Shown here in pieces: positions 35,659 to 46,534 of a stretch of 64,000 nt of DNA. The stretch spans positions 3,947 through 67,946 of the forward strand of contig PDUO01000115.1 in assembly GCA_003008705.1 (NCBI GenBank), written 5' to 3'. The stretch's first letter is position 1, and every line of letters begins with the position of its first letter. This DNA is from Pezicula radicicola (Eukaryota > Ascomycota > Leotiomycetes > Helotiales > Dermateaceae). The notes beneath the pieces were generated by a model. The model made no database searches and was not told the DNA's origin. It was given only the letters and a program-made list of their open reading frames with translations. The position numbers and the translations under genes were made by a program.

Positions 35659-36468
35659 TCAAACTTCTCCTGCCTCAATCTTCTTCAATGAAGCAGGAAA
35701 CTCGCTCCAATCCTTCATAATGACAACGCAGCCTGAGTCTTTCAGGACCTTGGTCATCTCGTCTTCCTTCTCAGGCTCGTAGCTGCCTACATATCCCACG
35801 GTCTTGATGTTTGCTCTGAAAGCAGCTGTGGCACCCGACCTACTATCTTCAATGGCAACGCACTCCTCAGGTGTTACACCCAAAACCTTCATCGCATGAA
35901 GATAAATCGCTGGATCGGGCTTCGATGTTGGTTTGGGTAGAGATGTAGCAGCACTGAAGACTTCGTTCTTCTGGAAGTACTTGTCCTGGCCGACCTTTTC
36001 GATACTTGCCTGCACTCTTCGCAACGCACTGGAACTGACAACCGACATCTTATACTTTCCAGACTTGGCCAGTTCCTCCAACTGAGCATCAACACCAACA
36101 CAAGGCTTCAATGCAGCCTTCAGCTTGGCGATGACCTGATCCTCCTCTCTGCTCACGTATGTCTCGAGTTCATCGCCGGCCATTTGGTACCCAAACTTCT
36201 TTTGTAGGGACACCATCATGCCACGGAAGTTTTGGCCAACAAACTCACTGAGGAGTTGTGGGCCAGTATAGCGATCGGGGATGTTGCGCGACTCGAGGAT
36301 TTCGTTGGCTAGCTCGGCGCATGCTTCAAAAGCAAGCTCTTCGGAGAGAACGAGGGTATTATCGCAGTCGAAGAAGAGGGTGGTGATCTGCATAGATGTG
36401 TGTATTAGCGACATATCGTGAGAGGCGAAAGAAGCTGTGTAACAAGGTAAATAGCATACCTTAGCCAT
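35659..36468 (-). CDS. HAD-superfamily hydrolase (phosphatase-like)
   Basis: Two exons on the minus strand: 36468-36460 (M-A-K) and 36387-35659, joined over a 72-nt intron with GTATGC and ATGCAG ends; predicted 245 aa. Haloacid dehalogenase motif I is F-F-D-C-D-N-T-L-V (nucleophile and acid Asp), motif II is S-V-V-S-S-S-A-L, motif III Lys is in S-K-P-D-P-A-I-Y, and motif IV is A-I-E-D-S-R-S-G-A. The helical cap between motifs I and II makes it subfamily I, of the type acting on sugar phosphates or similar small phosphates; the substrate is not readable. The intron length is a multiple of three and has no stop, so an unspliced 254- to 278-residue reading is formally possible, but splicing places motif I at the extreme N-terminus as is usual. 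Confidence 0.88.
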   Translation of the reverse strand: MAKVCYLPCYTASFASHDMSLIHTSMQITTLFFDCDNTLVLSEELAFEACAELANEILESRNIPDRYTGPQLLSEFVGQNFRGMMVSLQKKFGYQMAGDELETYVSREEDQVIAKLKAALKPCVGVDAQLEELAKSGKYKMSVVSSSALRRVQASIEKVGQDKYFQKNEVFSAATSLPKPTSKPDPAIYLHAMKVLGVTPEECVAIEDSRSGATAAFRANIKTVGYVGSYEPEKEDEMTKVLKDSGCVVIMKDWSEFPASLKKIEAGEV

Positions 36469-37747
36469 GTTTGCGGTTCTTTGCAGTGTTTGCAAAGTGG
36501 GCTAGTATGAGATTGTGGATCACGATATGAGATCGCAAGACGCTATCAGAGTTGAGAAGGAGAAGTGAGGTATGCTACAAGGTCACAGGGGATTCGACGA
36601 AGGCTTGAGACTGGAGTATATCTTCAATTGAGATGAGTGATTGATGATGTGAGGGAGAAGAAGAGAAGAAACCAGGTGTAACCCCACGAACTGCGGGGTG
36701 CCCGCTTAATATACCGATTGTGGAAGCGCCATACACCCCTCCATCGTCATCCCGAATCCAAACGGGGAAAGGGAAATATCAGGGTCCGGCCCATCCAACC
36801 TTCTCTCAAAAGCGAAAGGCTTAATTCGTGGCATGTGAAGTCCTTACACATGCTATGAAGATGCGTTCTTATTTGTGTGAAGGTAAGGAATACAACACGT
36901 TGGGCAGCAATTTTTGCTTAAGACGAAACACTTTTCGGCCCGTGGATGAATGGATAATCGTCCGCTTATGGGCTTATGGCTAGTAGGAGTGGGAGAATGA
37001 GATATATTATATGATACTTCGTAAAAAAGCTGGTGAAGGATCGATAGAAGAGCCTACACCGCTACTCGATGCATGGTCTTACGTGAGTTACGGCTCTTTC
37101 TCTTAAGCTCTTCGCAAGAGTAATGCGGTGAGGCTTCTCAAAAAAAATCCCTTTTGCTTCTTGTTCATGTACTTAATATCCTGAACAAGAATGGTATGCT
37201 TTGCCAAGTTTGACTTCTTATTAGCCTTTTGTGCTAAAGGTACAGTACCTGATGTGGTCCCACCGCAAAGAAGGCGTTTTCGCCAAGGTCTCGCTTAACA
37301 TTCAACTACTTGCACTTTATTTTCGACCACAAGTAACTGTCTTCTTCAATGCACAAGACACTTAAGCACTAAGGATAAACCTAAACACAGAGCGATTGCC
37401 ATCAATGGTATTACAGCTATCTAGTTCTTCTTTCTAATCCATCTAGAATTCATTCAGAGATCACTTTTGTCATTTCAAATCTCGTTGTCAAAACTATATC
37501 TTCTTTTCTCGCATCTTGGACGCGACAACTATACGTCAATACTAGTTATTGTTGTAGTTTGACTGACCAGAAGTTCTGCCATCCTTCGTGTCAAATCGAC
37601 GTTGTTTCGCTACTCTGTCCACTTCAGGCTTCAGGTGGTCTTCAAGGATTGGGAGCTATAGTAGCCCTTCCTGCATACCAAACGAAAACAACCCATCGAA
37701 TTAACTATTATGCTGGAGGATGTGTTGAGCCTCCCACTCAAACGTGT
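36469..37747. other. Intergenic
   Basis: The 36470-36800 part is the likely promoter and leader of the HAD gene. The rest has no supported gene; the frame at 37559-37852 owes its second half to the minisatellite. Confidence 0.5.
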
Positions 37748-37900
37748 GAGCGACTGAAATATTCTAAACGACTCAAATGTTCTGAGCGACTAGAAGACTT
37801 TGAGCGGCCAAGACACTTTGAGCGACCAGAATATTCTCAGCGACCCAAATAATCTGAGCGACCAAGATACTCTAAGCAACTAGAACACATAAAGCAACCA
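37748..37900. repeat. 18-bp minisatellite, about 8 copies
   Basis: Eight consecutive 18-bp units of the type GAGCGACCAGAATATTCT lie at 37748-37891, followed by a half unit. Units differ at a few positions each, with the GAGCGAC start and the TTCT/TTTG/ATCT end best kept. Translated on the plus strand they give six-residue repeats of E-R-x-x-x-x type, but the frame ends after six units with TAA. Confidence 0.85.
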
Positions 37901-38224
37901 ACAAACACACCAAAAAGCAAACATCCAAAACTTCTATCCGTCCATATCAAGTCCAGATAGACAAAAGAGAAGTCCTCAATACCACATCTCACTGATTGTA
38001 GACCCACACCTAGTTAAACCAAAAAGGATGGAGTGAAATTTGTATTACAAGATGGTATTGTTGTTGTTATCGTTGTATTGCGTGTTGTCAATCCTAGAAT
38101 TGATAACGAATTCTAGCTTTCATGCTTTACTTAGTCTACAACCTTATAAACAAAGGATGCTAGAATACTTCGGGGAGAGACACAAACTACAACAATAGCA
38201 TCTACAAATACAACAGTAAGAAGA

Positions 38225-38866
38225 TCATCTGAGAGGAGCTAGAGCAGTGCCGCTACAGTATCCATGGTATCGTGTCTTTGAAGAAGCATTTAATGATGAC
38301 GATGATGATGAAGGAGAGTGATGGCTTAGAACCTTCGGCTGGGGGCACGAAGTGAACCTTGTCGGTTTAGTGGTCGGAGAAGGAGATGAGTTAGAGCGCG
38401 CGCGGGCGGCTCGTACCTAAGGATAATATTGATTAGCATGTTATTTGTAGTGGGTGTTATGCCAGTAAGGTGTTGATAGACTTGTTTTCTTGAGCAAGTC
38501 AAGTTGTTGTCCCCCGTTCGTCGATGACATAGCGACGACGACATCACGATAATGAGAGGGAAAGGGAGGGAATATAAGCTTGCTTACCCTCTCAACATGC
38601 TTAAGAATACTAGAGAAAGTCTTGGACGAAGAGACAACCTTGGGGAGAGTAGAAGGAATGAATCACGATTGTTGTTGGGTGCGAAGCCCATTGTTGGCCG
38701 GGATGGCAAACGAAGAAGAAACGTCGTGGGAGGCGACCTTCGGAGACCTGATAGGAATGCGGGAACGAAAGATGCTCAAGGAAGGACGAGCTGAAACTGG
38801 CTGTGAGTGCAAGATGGTGAGTCCTACAGCTGCGCGGTGGGCCGGATACTTCTGACAAAAAGCCAT
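38225..38866 (-). pseudogene. Small two-exon gene with one in-frame stop
   Basis: Minus-strand model: exon 1 38866-38588 (93 codons), intron 38587-38417 (GTAAGC start, TGCTAATC branch site, CCTTAG end), exon 2 38416-38225 (64 codons ending TGA). Phases join exactly, but codon 68 of exon 1 is TGA (38665-38663). The start ATG has a pyrimidine-rich leader and a TATAAGTA box 70 bp upstream, so this looks like a real transcription unit. The N-terminus (M-A-F-C-Q-K-Y-P-A-H-R-A-A-V) followed by Arg/Ser-rich sequence without acids resembles a mitochondrial targeting peptide; exon 2 is Ser/Thr/Pro-rich, ending R-Y-H-G-Y-C-S-G-T-A-L-A-P-L-R. I do not recognise the family. Alternatives: a 67-residue product ending at the TGA, or an unrecognised short intron. 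Confidence 0.45.
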
Positions 38867-38927
38867 TGTATACCGGTTGAAGAGAAAAGGAGAATAAGAA
38901 AATCAGAAGAACCTGGGGGGAGAACCT

Positions 38928-38936
38928 CTACTTATA
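38928..38936 (-). promoter_or_regulatory. TATA-like box of the small gene
   Basis: TATAAGTAG on the minus strand, 70 bp before the ATG at 38866 and followed by a C/T-rich leader (TCTTATTCTCC). It supports this ATG as the true start. Confidence 0.5.
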
Positions 38937-38939
38937 GGC

Positions 38940-41323
38940 AGGGGAATGGGAGGGAAATGGGACTAAATTTCTAGCTCCATGTTATTGATATGGAGATTAT
39001 AGAAAGAAGGAGCTGAGGAAAGGCAATATGTTGCTCATTTATGAATCACTTATCCATCAATGCGGGCAGGAGCAACGGTGAGGAAGGAGAAACATAACTT
39101 GGTTAGAAAGGACGACGAGAGCGAGCCCCACGCCTGAAGCACACTCAACCACTTTTGTGTTGGACAACGAACTGGAACATCAATCTTTTTGGACAATATC
39201 ACTATGGGACATGATGATTGAGAGATATCCTATAGCAAATTTTGGCATTGAGAATAAGCGAGCACATTTTGAAGTGTATGCCAATGTCAGCCTGTCGTAG
39301 AAAACATGGAAAACATGGAAAAGCAAATATATTAATATACGTAAGCAGAGAAAAGAAACATGAACGGTCGCAGGAATCAGAACATACATCAATTTCCAAA
39401 GGTTGCTGACCTTGACCGCGATTACCTCTTTTAGCGACGGCCTTAAAATGGGAGAAATGTCTTTCTCGTCGCAGTATGAAAATTGCATGTGATTGTGTGT
39501 GGAATATTCTGCAACGAAACAAAAGTTGATGGGAGTACGAAGCTAGTGAAACAGTATTCTTCAGAGTGAGTTGGCCTCAATGGGCCCTGTTCACAGCTGA
39601 GCCCATCGCCTCACAGGAATATGAGACTTCATTTTCGAAAATATGCTTCGTCTCTAAGTTTGGGAAAGAGGCACTTGGAACAGCCTCTTGAATCTTCGGG
39701 ATACCACAACAATACCGAATGGCTCAAAGTGCATCGATGGTTCCAAGGCCATTATATAATCTTGTTCATCTTGAACCCCTTGGTTTGCAGATCGTTTCAA
39801 GGAAGACGATTAGGGATTTGGGGTGGATTACTTCGTAGAGGGCTGAGGTTGGCAGGACCCAATGAGCCAACCTCGCCACCGCATAAACTTAAGCATGGGA
39901 AAAATGACGGAAGACACAATAGACATTTATGGAAAAAGTCAGATTACACAAATCTAATGCTCAATCCTCGTTGTGTCTACTACATCTCAAGCTCAAAATG
40001 TTGCAGATGCTGAGATGCTGAGATGAGCAGATGTCGTTGCGAGGGCTCTTATATCCTCGTGGTGAGATTTGTGGAGCTACCACATCGGATCACAAGTGCT
40101 TCACACCCCGAAATAATCATAGATCTGGAGATCGAGCACCCCCGGAAATGAAGAAGCTGTGCTGAAGTTCTCGTATGCTTACCAAAGGTGTTTGAGATTC
40201 CATATCACATGAGCGAGGCCGCTAATCAAGCACCCCAAATGTTTCACACCAGGAAACATGAAGGGCTCGTCGTGGCTCAATCCATCAACAACTCCCGTCA
40301 TGCGAGGTAATCTTGGGCAACAGCCTGGCTGAAGGGGGAACAGCAGCTATCAGAGGCGACAGCTCTAAAGGACTTCGAATACTCAATCTGCGAGGCCGAC
40401 AGTGTTTACCATTGAGAACCACCGTCGCCGCAGAGTGAACCCCCTTTCCTCAAACCTCACCATCGCCAGCTCGAGGAGAATGCCTCAGCTGCTCGTCAGT
40501 ATCGATCATCCACTGTTTCCTAACATGTGCCGTCCCGTCCGCCACAATATCAACCTTCAAACCTATCATCAAACCCAGAACCATGATGATATCCCTGCCA
40601 TCGTGCATCGACCTCTCTGGCTTTATTCCCTTCTACGATCAGAGACACTGGGGCTCCTCGAATGTTGCCTTCGTCGTGTGGCACTTTAGCTCGAATACAT
40701 CGATGGTATACACCATGAACCGTGGTTGGTAGGCTCTGTGGTGGTGTTGGACTGCGTCGGACATAGTTGTACTTGGGATAAACACACCCGAATAATGCTT
40801 GCTTGTTCAGGTTAGGTCAAGTAAGATTCCGTCTCCAAGATTCCAACTTCATTTTCTCCTCCAGAACAACACATCCGAGCAATATATATTCCCCTGCGCA
40901 ATCCACGTACTCGATGATAATACTTCGCTCTCATTGCAGCGGATACAACATGGCCATGTATTGTTACATTGTTACATCGACTACCTGCAGAAACTTACGA
41001 GAGCTTGCTGCTGTAGATCCGTGGTGAGGCGGGGAGGGGAGGGGCTGTCGTGCTATGCCCCGCACTGGAAGTAGATGCAGTACTTCGACGAGCGTCGAGT
41101 TCATATCAGACTGCAGCATTGGACCTGGTCAAAGGAGGAGATTGACGACGACTGTACCTGATGTCATTTCTCCCTTACCAATAGCCCTGTACTTCTAGCT
41201 GCGGTACTACACCGCGGGTGATAACCCGGATGTCCACTGAGAGTAGAAAAGGTAGGCCTGTGCCAACCTCTCTTTATGCGTATTTTTTATCATCCTGTCT
41301 TCCTTTCTCTCATTCCACACAAT
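38940..41323. other. Intergenic
   Basis: No supported gene. 40400-40700 reads slightly protein-like on the plus strand but has no recognisable motif and no start or splice support. The last few hundred bases are the upstream region of the glutaminase gene. Confidence 0.45.
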
Positions 41324-44036
41324 ATGGTGTCTTCCCTCTGGTCAGTTGCCCTTTCGGCGGTGCTTGCATTTCAATCCGCCAATGCCCAGTCCAAGGTTAC
41401 AAATGTACCTTCCTACTCTCCAGCACGGCCACCAGCAATTCCGCTAGCAGTGAAATCACCCTATACGAATGCATGGTCTTCAACATCTGGTAACGGAACG
41501 CTGAATACCAATGGAGTCATCTTCTGGCCTGGCAATTCACTTGATTGGGAGGGTATGGTCACTGTTGATGGCGTCTCATACGAATGGCTTGGCACAGGGT
41601 CCCAGTCGCTTCCGACTATATCAAACTTACAGGTCGCAACCCCGCTCACGGTCTCATACGATTCACAATACTCAAACTTTACATTTGCCGCAGGTCCTGT
41701 TGAATTAACTGCGAGTTTCCTGTCTCCAGTTTTGCCGAAAGATCTGTGCCGAATTAGCCTTCCTCTCTCATATCTGTCGGTGACTGCAAAGTCAACGGAT
41801 AATGCAACTCATAATGTCCAGCTCTATAACGACATAAATGGTGCTTGGATTTCATAGTTAGTATTCCTAAGTTAGATTTACTATTCTCCTCATTGTTTTG
41901 GATGTGTGGCCTGTCTTTGAAAGCCTTCTACTCTAAGATATTACTTTTGGTCAACTAAAACTTTATTGGAGACGCAATTCTGACATTGAATCCCGAAACA
42001 GTGAGGGCAATGCTACTTTGAAGTGGAGTTTGTATCAAGGATCAAATCTGGTCACAAGCAATGGGACTGCAACTGGAGGGAATGGATCACTTTACACCTG
42101 GCTGTATGGCCTACAAAAACCGTACACCTTTGGAGAACTGTACGACTTCCCTGAATGGGGAAACTTCACATTTACCAGCTCTCAAGGATCTGCTCAGAAC
42201 ATGACTTATAGCTCGGGATACTCGTCGAATGTTCGCTATCGTTACGTACAACAGCATACACTTCCCAACTACATAGATCAAACATTCCGAGGATCAGCAG
42301 CTCAGGAACCTGTCTTCGCATTCTCTCACAACCTTGGAGTGGTAACAGCAAGTGGCTCAACAGCTGTAACGTACACTCTTGGCTCTGTACAACAACCAGT
42401 CATGCGATACCTAACATCCGCCGGAGTTGTTCCCCTACAGCCGTGGTGGACAAAATGTTATGGAGATATCTTTTCAATGATCAAATTTCATTACAACGAT
42501 TTTTCCACAGCTCAGAGCCTAGCATCTCAATGGGAAGGGCAGCTGAAATCCGATGTTCAGTCCTATTACAGTGCTAACGGCATACCCTCCTCGCCGCCAT
42601 ATACAAATGGTAGTTCACAGGTTATCTTCGATTCGAACGATGCATATGGATATCTCAACACGAATAACTTTAGTGGTGTGGCTGTCCTGGGCGTAGCTGA
42701 GGACCAAGCTTATTACAGCATCGTTGCTCTTTCTGCGAGACAGGTTATGGGTGCTTATGTTCTAGCTATTCCACCTGATGGTGCAGGTCAAAACGCATCA
42801 GAACCTCTGATGTTCCAGAAGGAGATATCTAGTGACGGAAACGTAAACACGGTGGATGTCATGTGTTCGTCAAAAACCTCAATGCCGAACACATTGAACC
42901 GTTAAACTAATACGTTTCAGATCCCGCAATGCCCTTCTTCCTCTACGCTAACCCAGATCTTCTCAAGTACAATCTTGCACCCCTGTTCCAGAACCAAGAA
43001 GGCGGCTTTTACCCCAATGAGTACAGCATGCACGACCTGGGGAGTAACTTTCCAAACGCTACTGGTCATGTAGAAGGAAACGACGAGTATATGCCGGTGA
43101 GTTAGTGCCAGCCATGTAGTTTCCCATCGTCGCTAACAAGCTCTAGGTCGAAGAAAGTGGCAACATGATTTTGATGGCCTATGCCTACGCAGTGTTCAGT
43201 GGCGACACAAGCTACTTATCAACTCACTACCCACTTCTTAAGCAGTTTTCAGCATACCTCGAGTCATACTCCCTCCTCCCAGGTGTCCAACTATCCACCG
43301 ATGATTTTGCCGGAGAACTCGTAAACCAAACAAATCTTGCCACGAAAGGAATTGTCGGCCTAGCTGCCATGCGTGAAGTAGCTACTCTAGTTGGCGAATC
43401 ATCCGACGCTGCAAACTTCTCCGCCACAGCAAATAATTTCATCGAGCAATGGAAAACCTTTGCCATTGATCCAAGTGGAAAGCACACCGTACTCTCCTAC
43501 CAATACAGGTCATCCTACGGTCTCCTCTACAACACATACCCCGATCTCCTACTAAATCTAAGTATCATCCCCGAATCAGTCTTCACCATGCAATCAGAAT
43601 TCTATCCAACAATCTCTCAAATATTCGGGATACCCCTCGATTCTAGACATGAGTACACAAAGAGCGATTGGGAGATGTGGACAGCTGCAACTTGTAGTCC
43701 TAGCACGAGGTTCGTAAATCGCCTCTTTCTTCCTCCTCCCTATACCCAAAATTCCTCAAATTCCACGAATTCCACAAATTTTCATGATACAACAGGACAT
43801 GGTAAACGAACGCTGACTCGACAATTTTTTTACTGGGGATTTTTAGAGCCTTATTTGTAACAAGTTTAGCATACTGGTTAAATAATACAGATACCAATAC
43901 AGCATTCACAGATCTATACGATACAACCGATGGTGGATTCCCTCAGAATCCTAATATTTATTTTAGGGCTAGACCGGTTGGTGGTGGTCATTTTAGTCTT
44001 TTGGCTTTAGATGCTGCGAAGAGATTGGGAGGATAG
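41324..44036 (+). CDS. gtaA: Secreted glutaminase, GtaA type
   Basis: Five exons, 41324-41856, 42002-42864, 42921-43096, 43147-43709 and 43847-44036; all phases join, giving 774 aa. The family hydrolyses glutamine to glutamate and ammonia outside the cell. The N-terminus is a signal peptide (M-V-S-S-L-W-S-V-A-L-S-A-V-L-A-F, cut after about A-N-A). Next comes the S-P-A-R-P-P-A-I-P-L-A-V-K-S-P-Y block typical of the family start, then the DUF5127-like middle, and the DUF4965/DUF1793-like end with S-A-R-Q-V-M-G-A-Y, N-P-D-L-L, Y-S-M-H-D-L-G, V-E-E-S-G-N-M-I and A-R-P-V-G-G-G-H-F. Many N-x-S/T sites fit secretion. Introns are 145, 56, 50 and 137 nt; two donors (GTTCGT) are weak, so those junctions rest mainly on phase and family alignment. 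No stops or frameshifts inside the exons. Confidence 0.88.
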
Positions 44037-44766
44037 TCTGGGGGAGGGGGATTTTTTGGAGGTTTATTAAGGTACCTTGAGTACTTCGTACATTGTAGAA
44101 ATAGGTAAGAGTATGTGAAAAGAAATTAAATGTTAATTATTATACTTCTTACTTAATGTCTTACATCTTTAATCTAACATCAGGAACTAGCAAATATATA
44201 TATACTTTCACATTAAAGACTATAGAATGGGAAACTAATCTAGATCCCTTGAGACTTGAATAGTTTCCTTTTACTAGTTCATAAAAGTCGGAGATGAGAA
44301 ATATAGATTCTAAGTGTAGTTATCTATCTTTCCTTACAGTATCTCCCTTTGTGTTTGTTATATACAAATAAACTAAACCAACACAAAACAACCAAAAAAT
44401 CACATATACAGTTACAGAAGTTGAGTTAAGTTAAGTTAATCTTTTTGTATTTGTGACAACGAGGAAGGGAATAATAAGTAAAATACATAGGATAGATATC
44501 TAGATAGATACATAGATACCTTGGATAGTAGGAGTTAGGATAAATAAGATAGAAAAGGTAACGTTATTATTAAGAAAAGATAGGAAAGAGTTATTTATAT
44601 ATCTAGACTTGATGTTAATTAAGAACTATGAATTTTGGATTAAAAGTATATCTTATATTGTTACATTACTTGCTACTATTAAATTATCTAGTACTTTATA
44701 GGATCTTTTTATTCTCCTACTAATCTCTAAGAAACTAGGTTAAATAGTAGATTGAAATGGAATAGG

Positions 44767-44881
44767 AAGTGTGAAGTGTGAAGTGTGAAGTGTAAGGGAA
44801 GTAATAAGGGGTGGGTTTTAGTAGGTTGTAGGTTGTAGGTTGAGGTGGTGGTAGTGGTAGTAGTGCTGGTGTTGGTGGTAA
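44767..44881. repeat. 7-mer and GGT simple repeats
   Basis: About four copies of GAAGTGT (44768-44795), three copies of GTAGGTT (44821-44841), then an irregular GGT/GGTAGT trinucleotide run to about 44881. Confidence 0.75.
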
Positions 44882-45044
44882 AGGTTATAGTAGGTAATGT
44901 TATAAGAGTAGTTAAGTAGATATATAGAAGAAGAAGAAAAGGTATATATAGTACACCTAAGTATAAGATAAGAGACCTAAGTAAAGATTGTCGTCTTCTA
45001 TGTCTTGTTGTTAGGGGGAAAGGGGGTTTGATTCGGGGGAGTGA

Positions 45045-45262
45045 GTTAATTTAAGGGGGTGAGTTGATTTGGGCTGTTGACTTGTTTAGAAAACTAATTG
45101 AAGTTCCTTGGTTAAAATGAGGCGTGCTACTAAGTTGGTAACTTTGTTGATTTGAAAAACTCACTTATTTAGAAAACTTGATTTGAGTAACTTCGTTATT
45201 TGGGCTATTAACATTCATTTAAGCGACTTGAAGTTACTTGATTTGAAAAAGTCACTTGATTC
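45045..45262. repeat. Degenerate minisatellite, ACTTGATTTGAGTAAC family
   Basis: Irregular units containing GTTGATTTG, ACTTGATTTGAGTAAC, GACTTGAAGTTACTTGATTTGA and CACTTGATTC. The core is the reverse complement of that at 27877-27951, about 17 kb away. Confidence 0.6.
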
Positions 45263-45609
45263 TAGTATTTGGTTTGAAGCTTGCTCACAGGTATTCAGAG
45301 AACAATAGGTTCAGATCATAAATTAGATTCCTTCGTTGCTGCGTTTTCATTCCTTATGAGGGCGCAACCTATACAAGTGTATCTATGGTATCGTACCGAT
45401 AATCCCAAACAAACAGGACATCCATCCAATGCTTGTGCACCCACTAGCTCGTTTCCATCCATGCATACACTCCCACCTAAACTCCATCCAGCGCCTTGTT
45501 TATATCAAAGACAAAAATTGCACATCTCAGAAAACACCGAATCCCATGTTGCTCTAGTACAGTCGGTACACTCCAATTCCAGCATTCCTCGCTCTTTTAT
45601 TTGCTACGC

Positions 45610-46534
45610 TTAATGATAGTTTCCTGCTGGAAATTGTGCTCGTCCGGGGGGTGCGGGCTCGATTTGTGGCGTGTAGCCCGTATACGAAGTATCCTCATGA
45701 AGGTTTGGACTGACGTATCCCCCTGTAGGGTTTCCGCCTAATGGTCCTCCGGAGTACGCGGATCCGCTTTCGAAGCCTGGGGAGTGTGCAGGGCCGGCGT
45801 AACCGTCTTCTTCGTCGTGCTGAACTCCCATAGCTGGGTTGTGAACTGGCGCGTACTCGTCGTCATGGGGAGCGGTCGAGAAGGCCTCCTTGTCGGGATC
45901 AATCATTGCGGCATTGTTTGGGGCCCGCGAGGCACCTGGGAGGTAGCCATTGTTGCGGTAGTAAACGCAGCCGTACACGGACATGGCTGTTGTTAAGCAC
46001 CAGAAAAGCCTGTTTGGTTGCTGTCAGCCTCGTTCTTTCTTTTTTCGGGTCTTGGAACTGCCAGTATTCCGGGTGTAACTAACCAGAGGAATACCCCCAG
46101 AGCGATTTCTGCAGAGGCTAGATTACATCTGTTGGAGCATTTGCCGTTGTTCTTCCAGTTTGCAACCGCCGCAAATCCTGACAGCCAGAGAATTGTGTAC
46201 AGCAAATCTACAGTCGCGAGGGCATAGGGGTTTGCGAGTTTCCGTGTCCGGGGGAAGCGGGGGCTCATTGTGAGGTAGATGATGGCGGGGAATGTGAGGA
46301 AGCACTGTTGACAGCCAAAAAAAAAATTAGTCTGAGGCTCTGGGTGGAGTTGAAGAGACGACTGAGGGACGGCTGGAAACATACCAGAGCGAAAAACCAG
46401 CCTGGTCGGCCATCTATGTCGGCATCTCCTGTGAAGATGGCAATCATAATGATAAAGGCTATGAAAATGACGATAGCTTGGACGATGTGCACCGCCAGCT
46501 TGAAGGTCTGCAATTTGTGCACCGAGAACTCCAT
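45610..46534 (-). CDS. MARVEL-domain-type membrane protein
   Basis: Three minus-strand exons, 46534-46385, 46304-46084 and 46009-45610, with GTATGT...CAACAG and GTTAGT...AAACAG introns of 80 and 74 nt; predicted 256 aa. There are four membrane segments: residues about 14-34 (V-H-I-V-Q-A-I-V-I-F-I-A-F), 47-64, 80-98 (V-D-L-L-Y-T-I-L-W-L-S-G-F) and 115-138. A Cys-containing loop (K-C-S-N-R-C-N) precedes the last segment, and a cytosolic tail of about 110 residues rich in Pro, Gly, Tyr and Asp follows. Four segments, the loop cysteines and the long tail fit fungal MARVEL proteins, thought to organise plasma-membrane or vesicle domains. It is divergent from the MFS transporter gene, with 1.2 kb between starts. 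Confidence 0.85.

Larger units (their letters stand above)
44037..45609. other. Low-complexity intergenic region
   Basis: AT-rich to about 44760, followed by simple repeats and, from about 45045, a degenerate minisatellite. No supported gene; frames in 45280-45740 are shadows or noise. Confidence 0.5.

Noticed and set aside
37559..37852. 97-codon plus frame ending in six-residue repeats
   Set aside because: About a third of it is the minisatellite; there is no recognisable domain, so it is described as a repeat.
40402..40689. 95-codon plus frame as a gene
   Set aside because: No motif, splice or start support; neighbouring frames look equally good.
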